Part shown: positions 60,182-64,000 of the stretch, in pieces
Numbering within the stretch: position 1 is the first letter of the stretch
How the letters are laid out: every line of letters begins with the position of its first letter
Assembly (NCBI RefSeq): GCF_000024125.1
Contig: NC_013222.1
Location: 2,334,501 to 2,398,500 of the forward strand
Length of the DNA stretch: 64,000 bases
Direction: 5' to 3'
DNA from: Robiginitalea biformata HTCC2501
Lineage (GTDB): Bacteria > Bacteroidota > Bacteroidia > Flavobacteriales > Flavobacteriaceae
Made by a program: the position numbers and the translations under genes
The notes under the pieces: generated by a model
Databases searched by the model: none
Told to the model about the DNA's origin: nothing
What the model saw: only the letters and a program-made list of their open reading frames with translations

Positions 60182-61675
60182 TTATTTGGTGGTGCTGATC
60201 TGTTCCCTGAGTTGGGCGATCTTGATCCCGAAAGCTGCGAAGAACAGCGTGGTGAAGGGGCTGAGCCAATTGAATATGGCAAAAAACATGTAGTCTGCCA
60301 CAGAGACGCCCAGGGTGGCGCTGTGATACGCCCCGCAGGTATTCCACGGGATCAGTACAGAGGTGACGGTACCCGAATCCTCCAGGGTCCGGCTCAGGTT
60401 CTCAGGGGCCAGACCCCGGTCTTCGTAGGCCTTGGCAAACATCTTTCCGGGAACGACGATGGCCAGGTATTGGTCCGATGCCGTGATATTCAGTGCCAGG
60501 CAGCTCCCCACCGTACTGGCGAACAGGCTGAAGGTGGATTTGGCCATGCCGAGCAGTGCCCCGGTAATCCGGGAGAGGGCGCCGATGGCATCCATGATGC
60601 CCCCGAATACCATGGCGCAGACAATCAGCCAGATGGTCCCGAGCATGCCCTCCATGCCTTTTGCGTAAAACAACTCAGACAGGGCGGCGTTGTCGGTTGG
60701 GACGGAGGTTGTGACCGTAATGGCGTTGAGTACGCCCTTATAGCCCGATTCAAAAGTGAGTTCGGCCGCCCCGGTAATACCCGCCACGACACCGGGCTGG
60801 AAAATCAGGGCGAACACCCCGCCCAGCAGCGTTCCGGCCAACAGGGCCACCAGAGGGGGCGTTTTGCGGACGATCATAAAAATCACGGCTGCCGGCACCA
60901 AAAACAACCAGCCGGATATATCGAAGGTCGCCTCGATAGAGCGAAGGATCCCACCCGTATCGGCATCCCCGCTTGTATCCAGGGTAAATCCGAGGATGAT
61001 AAAAACAGCGAGCGTAATCAAAATGGTGGGGGTGGTGGTCAGGGACATATACCGGATATGCGAAAAGAGGTCGCCCCCGGCCATGGCGGGTGCCAGGTTG
61101 GTCGTATCGCTCAGGGGGGACATCTTGTCCCCGAAATACGCCCCGGAAAGCACGGCCCCGGCGGTCATCCCCAGGGAAATCCCCAGGGCATCCCCGATGC
61201 CGATCAACGCAATTCCCACTGTGGCGGAGGTGGTCCAGCTACTGCCGGTGGCCACCGAGATGATGGCGCTGATCACCACGCAGGCCGCCAAAAATATCGT
61301 CGGGTTCAGGACCTGCAACCCGTAATAAATCATAGCCGGGATGATGCCGCTGATGAGCCAGGTGCCGGCCAGTGCCCCCACCATGAGCAGAATCAGCAGG
61401 GCCCCGGTAGTGGATTTGATGTTTTCGGCCACTTCGGCCAGCATGGATTTGAAGGAAACCTTGTTAAAGAAGCCCACAATCGCGGCCACTGCACCCCCCA
61501 TCAGGAGGATAAACTGGTTGGAGCCTCCAATGGCCTCATCCCCGAAGACATAAACATTGTATGCCAGCATCCCGATCAGGGCAAATACCGGGATCAGCGC
61601 TTCCCATATCCCGAGTTCCCGGTTGTCTACTATGTGTTCGTCCTGTCGGTACTTACCGGATTTTGGTTTGGCCAT
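60182..61675 (-). CDS. nhaC: NhaC family Na+/H+ antiporter
   Basis: This gene encodes 497 residues with about 12 membrane spans. Family motifs are 'ATGSSWTTSATVGIALIGIG' and 'SGAYFGDKMSPLSDTTNLAPAMAG', which hold the acidic residues of the ion path. The C-terminus ends with two Thr/Lys residues. It takes up protons and releases sodium across the inner membrane, useful in a marine or salty place. The long antisense frame is a shadow (see rejected list). Confidence 0.92.
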   Translation of the reverse strand: MAKPKSGKYRQDEHIVDNRELGIWEALIPVFALIGMLAYNVYVFGDEAIGGSNQFILLMGGAVAAIVGFFNKVSFKSMLAEVAENIKSTTGALLILLMVGALAGTWLISGIIPAMIYYGLQVLNPTIFLAACVVISAIISVATGSSWTTSATVGIALIGIGDALGISLGMTAGAVLSGAYFGDKMSPLSDTTNLAPAMAGGDLFSHIRYMSLTTTPTILITLAVFIILGFTLDTSGDADTGGILRSIEATFDISGWLFLVPAAVIFMIVRKTPPLVALLAGTLLGGVFALIFQPGVVAGITGAAELTFESGYKGVLNAITVTTSVPTDNAALSELFYAKGMEGMLGTIWLIVCAMVFGGIMDAIGALSRITGALLGMAKSTFSLFASTVGSCLALNITASDQYLAIVVPGKMFAKAYEDRGLAPENLSRTLEDSGTVTSVLIPWNTCGAYHSATLGVSVADYMFFAIFNWLSPFTTLFFAAFGIKIAQLREQISTTK

Positions 61676-61827
61676 AAAGTGTGTTAGCTAGACGGTAATA
61701 TTACGACTTTGCCGGGGCTTCTGCAAGGCCGGGCAAGCGCACATCCGGTTCCGGGTTGCGAGGCTTACTACTGCCCGCGGATGGGTTTCAGGCCCGTTCC
61801 CGCACCCCGCAGGCTCTTCGGGTTGAA

Positions 61828-63081
61828 TTATCCCGCCGGCTGCGATTCGGAGGTAACCCCCAGTTGCTGCATACACCGCAGCATGCGCTCGCAGGTGCGT
61901 TCGATATTGTTGTCCAGGCCGATGGAGAATCGGATCAGGCCGGAACCCAACCCCATTTCTTGCTGTTCTTCCTCCGGGATTTCCGAAGAAGTAGAAGACC
62001 CCGGGGCGCTGAAAAGCGTTTTGTAGAACCCGAGGCTTACGGCCAGGTACCCCAGGTTTTCCCGCTGCATCATCTCCATGAGTGCATCCGCTTTTTCGGC
62101 CGATCCCGCATCCACGGTCAGGATGCCGCCAAATCCGAAATCGGGGTTCATCTGGCGCTGCATCAACTGGTGCCCCGGATGGGATTCCAGGCCCGGGTAG
62201 ACCACCCGGAGCCCGGCTTCCCGGAATTTGCCGGCCAAATAGGCGGCATTGCTGCTGTGTTGCCGGATGCGCAGGTGAAGCGTCCGTAGGTTTTTCAAGA
62301 TGGACGCGGCCCGCAAACTGTCCAGGGTGCTGCCAAGGAGCATCCCGGCCCCGTCATTCACATCTTTGAGGGCCAGGCAGAAATCCGAATCGGCGCAAAC
62401 GGCCCCGGCCACCGCGTCGCTGCTCCCGTTGATGAATTTGGTCAGGCTGTGCACCACGATATGGGCGCCCAGGCGGGCCGGGGAGAGGGAGAGGGGGGAG
62501 AAGGTGTTATCCACCACCAGGCGGATGCCTCTGTCATTGGCCAGCTTTGCCAGCGTGGGGATATCTGCAACCTCCAGCAGGGGGTTGCTCACGGATTCGC
62601 AGTAAATCATGCGGGTTTTGTCGGTGATTGCTGCGGCTACTGCTTCCGGGTCCGTGATGTCCACAAAACTCACTGCAATATCAAAGCGTTTCAGGAAATT
62701 CTTCAGGAAGGCATAGGTACCCCCGTAGATGGTCCGGCTGCTGACCAGGTGGTCGCCGCTGCTGCAGAGTTGTAAAATGACTGCCGTGATCGCCCCCATG
62801 CCGCTGGCCGTGACGTTGGCGCTTTCGGTCCCCTCGAGGGCGGCCAGGGCTTCGCCCAGGTAAAGGTTGGAGGGGGAGCTGTGCCTGCTGTAGAGGTAAC
62901 AGCCCTCCGTATTGCCCTCAAAGGTGTCAAACATGGTTTTGGCAGACAGGAAGGTATATGTGGAGGAATCGGAAATGGAGGGGTTCACCCCGCCGAACTC
63001 CCCGAAGTATTGCAGGTCCTGGATGGCGTCGGAGGCGTTGTATGGCTTCATTTTGGTGTAATTTTCTGTGAAGGTACCCAT
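61828..63081 (-). CDS. Trans-sulfuration-type PLP enzyme (methionine gamma-lyase/cystathionine gamma-synthase group)
   Basis: This gene encodes 417 residues. Features are 'YSRHSSPSNLYLGEALAALEGTESANVTASGMGAI' (N-terminal PLP-binding core), YGGTYAFL, 'ESVSNPLLEVADIPTLA', VDNTFSPL, and the PLP-Schiff-base Lys215 in HSLTKFINGSSD. The C-terminus has LIRFSIGLDN. The exact reaction (C-S lyase or synthase) cannot be told by sequence. It shares a 121-bp AT-rich divergent gap with an Lrp/AsnC regulator gene, so control by that regulator is likely. Confidence 0.9.
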   Translation of the reverse strand: MGTFTENYTKMKPYNASDAIQDLQYFGEFGGVNPSISDSSTYTFLSAKTMFDTFEGNTEGCYLYSRHSSPSNLYLGEALAALEGTESANVTASGMGAITAVILQLCSSGDHLVSSRTIYGGTYAFLKNFLKRFDIAVSFVDITDPEAVAAAITDKTRMIYCESVSNPLLEVADIPTLAKLANDRGIRLVVDNTFSPLSLSPARLGAHIVVHSLTKFINGSSDAVAGAVCADSDFCLALKDVNDGAGMLLGSTLDSLRAASILKNLRTLHLRIRQHSSNAAYLAGKFREAGLRVVYPGLESHPGHQLMQRQMNPDFGFGGILTVDAGSAEKADALMEMMQRENLGYLAVSLGFYKTLFSAPGSSTSSEIPEEEQQEMGLGSGLIRFSIGLDNNIERTCERMLRCMQQLGVTSESQPAG

Positions 63082-63130
63082 ACAAAAAGATTATATCAAT
63101 GTATGATCAATTATTTAGATAAACATACTG

Positions 63131-63175
63131 TGATATAGCAATATCATAGATATAATTATGTATTTTGATCAAAAT
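63131..63175. promoter_or_regulatory. Palindromes in the Lrp/PLP-enzyme divergent region
   Basis: TGATATAGCAATATCA (63131-63146) is a 6-bp inverted repeat around a 4-base centre, and ATTTTGATCAAAAT (63162-63175) is a perfect 14-bp palindrome. A half-site TATGATCAA lies at 63102-63110. The region is far AT-richer than its surroundings. Lrp-type regulators commonly bind such sites. Confidence 0.55.
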
Positions 63176-63202
63176 AAGACGTTATTATAGAAAAATATAC
63201 GG

Positions 63203-63661
63203 ATGGAATTCGACCCGACAGACCGCAAACTGCTCCGGCTCCTGCAGGAGAACAGTAAACAGACCACCAAGGCCCTGGCCCTGCAACTCGACCTTTCGCC
63301 AACAGCCGTTTACGAACGGGTCAGGCGCCTGGAGAAGCAAGGGGTGATTGACCGGTATGTAGCCCTGCTCAACCCGGGCAGGGCCGGCCGGAAACTCAAG
63401 GTGTTCTGCCATATCAAACTCAGCCAGCACATCAAACCCCGCGTTTTGCAGTTTGAGGAAGAAGTCCTGGCCTTGCGGGAGGTGGTGAGTTGTTACCACA
63501 TCGGCGGGGAATACGATTATATCCTGGAGATTTACGTTGCGGATATGGAGGCCTACCGGGAGTTCATGGTAGGGAAACTCACTGCCATTAACCACATTGG
63601 GAGCACCCAGAGTTCGTTTGTGATCCGGGAGGTTAAACACACCACGGAATTGCCACTCTGA
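63203..63661 (+). CDS. Lrp/AsnC family transcriptional regulator
   Basis: This 152-residue protein has an N-terminal helix-turn-helix (DRKLLRLLQENSKQTTKALALQLDLSPTAVYERVRRLEKQGVI). The C-terminal RAM domain binds amino acids ('VVSCYHIGGEYDYILEIYVADMEAYREFM'). These proteins form octamers and sense amino acids such as Leu, Met or Cys. Divergent orientation to the trans-sulfuration gene suggests local control of sulfur amino acid turnover. Confidence 0.93.
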   Translation: MEFDPTDRKLLRLLQENSKQTTKALALQLDLSPTAVYERVRRLEKQGVIDRYVALLNPGRAGRKLKVFCHIKLSQHIKPRVLQFEEEVLALREVVSCYHIGGEYDYILEIYVADMEAYREFMVGKLTAINHIGSTQSSFVIREVKHTTELPL

Positions 63662-63690
63662 ATCATCCCTGCAGACTGCCAAAACATTTG

Positions 63691-63698
63691 TACTTTTG
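63691..63698 (+). promoter_or_regulatory. Promoter -7 box of the dihydrolipoyl dehydrogenase gene
   Basis: TACTTTTG is a perfect TAnnTTTG box 44 nt before ATG 63743. Confidence 0.55.
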
Positions 63699-63730
63699 TT
63701 CCTGCTTTTACCAGGATCGATAATCCGTAG

Positions 63731-64000
<270 letters not shown>

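Noticed and set aside
60158..61687. A 509-codon plus-strand frame, longer than the nhaC gene it opposes
   Set aside because: Composition is dominated by Gly, His, Gln and Pro with no recognisable motif, and it is fully antisense to a clear NhaC protein. Long antisense frames are expected at this GC content.

Overview
The window looks like a high-GC member of the Flavobacteriaceae (Bacteroidetes), in the style of Robiginitalea. The evidence is TAnnTTTG-type -7 promoter boxes, genes without clear Shine-Dalgarno sites, a PorP/SprF family type IX secretion protein, a hybrid TPR/histidine-kinase/AraC regulator, many '...AQ' signal peptides, and a two-domain RibB. The genus is inferred from gene style only. 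I ran no search.

Bases 1-15640 are the right-hand end of an integrated phage-like element. Reading rightwards it carries a tail-fibre-like gene that begins before the window, three secreted proteins, a lysis-type module (holin-like membrane protein, two tiny membrane proteins, amidase endolysin, spanin-like protein), two small membrane proteins and a 1185-residue 'polyvalent' protein (ArdC-like domain, zinc peptidase, RecA-like ATPase). A terminator follows, then a minus-strand adenine methylase operon, two membrane-protein genes and a tyrosine integrase. The integrase abuts the 3' end of tRNA-His, the probable attachment site.

Bases 15640-29270 are chromosomal. They hold an M28 peptidase, a PfkB sugar kinase and tRNA-Ser(TGA), which is followed by an unusual block of nested hairpins and 128-bp tandem repeats. 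Next come an MBOAT acyltransferase, an SGNH-like partner and six consecutive, diverged FemAB/GNAT-like acyltransferase paralogues in one transcription unit. This is the most striking locus of the window and probably builds or decorates a cell-surface molecule. A CBS-domain protein ends the block.

Bases 29270-51000 are rich in regulation and envelope genes. They include a cold-shock gene with a long leader, a DUF4382 lipoprotein, a cluster with a cupin-like protein, a receiver lacking its phospho-Asp, a STAS-like protein and a PAS/GAF sigma-54 activator, and an acyl-CoA dehydrogenase. They also include a membrane-bound LuxR regulator, a glutamate-carboxypeptidase-like M28 peptidase, a lipoprotein/beta-barrel pair, a hybrid two-component regulator and a PD40 protein next to a PorP/SprF protein with a SPOR-like tail. 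A LuxR-type response regulator, again with Glu for Asp, follows.

Bases 51200-64000 are mostly housekeeping: TSUP exporter, nitroreductase and KdnA-like aminotransferase (one operon); ftsK-lolA-lptG-like-ribB (one minus-strand operon); nhaC-dgkA; a trans-sulfuration enzyme divergent from an Lrp/AsnC regulator; and the start of a dihydrolipoyl dehydrogenase gene cut by the window end.
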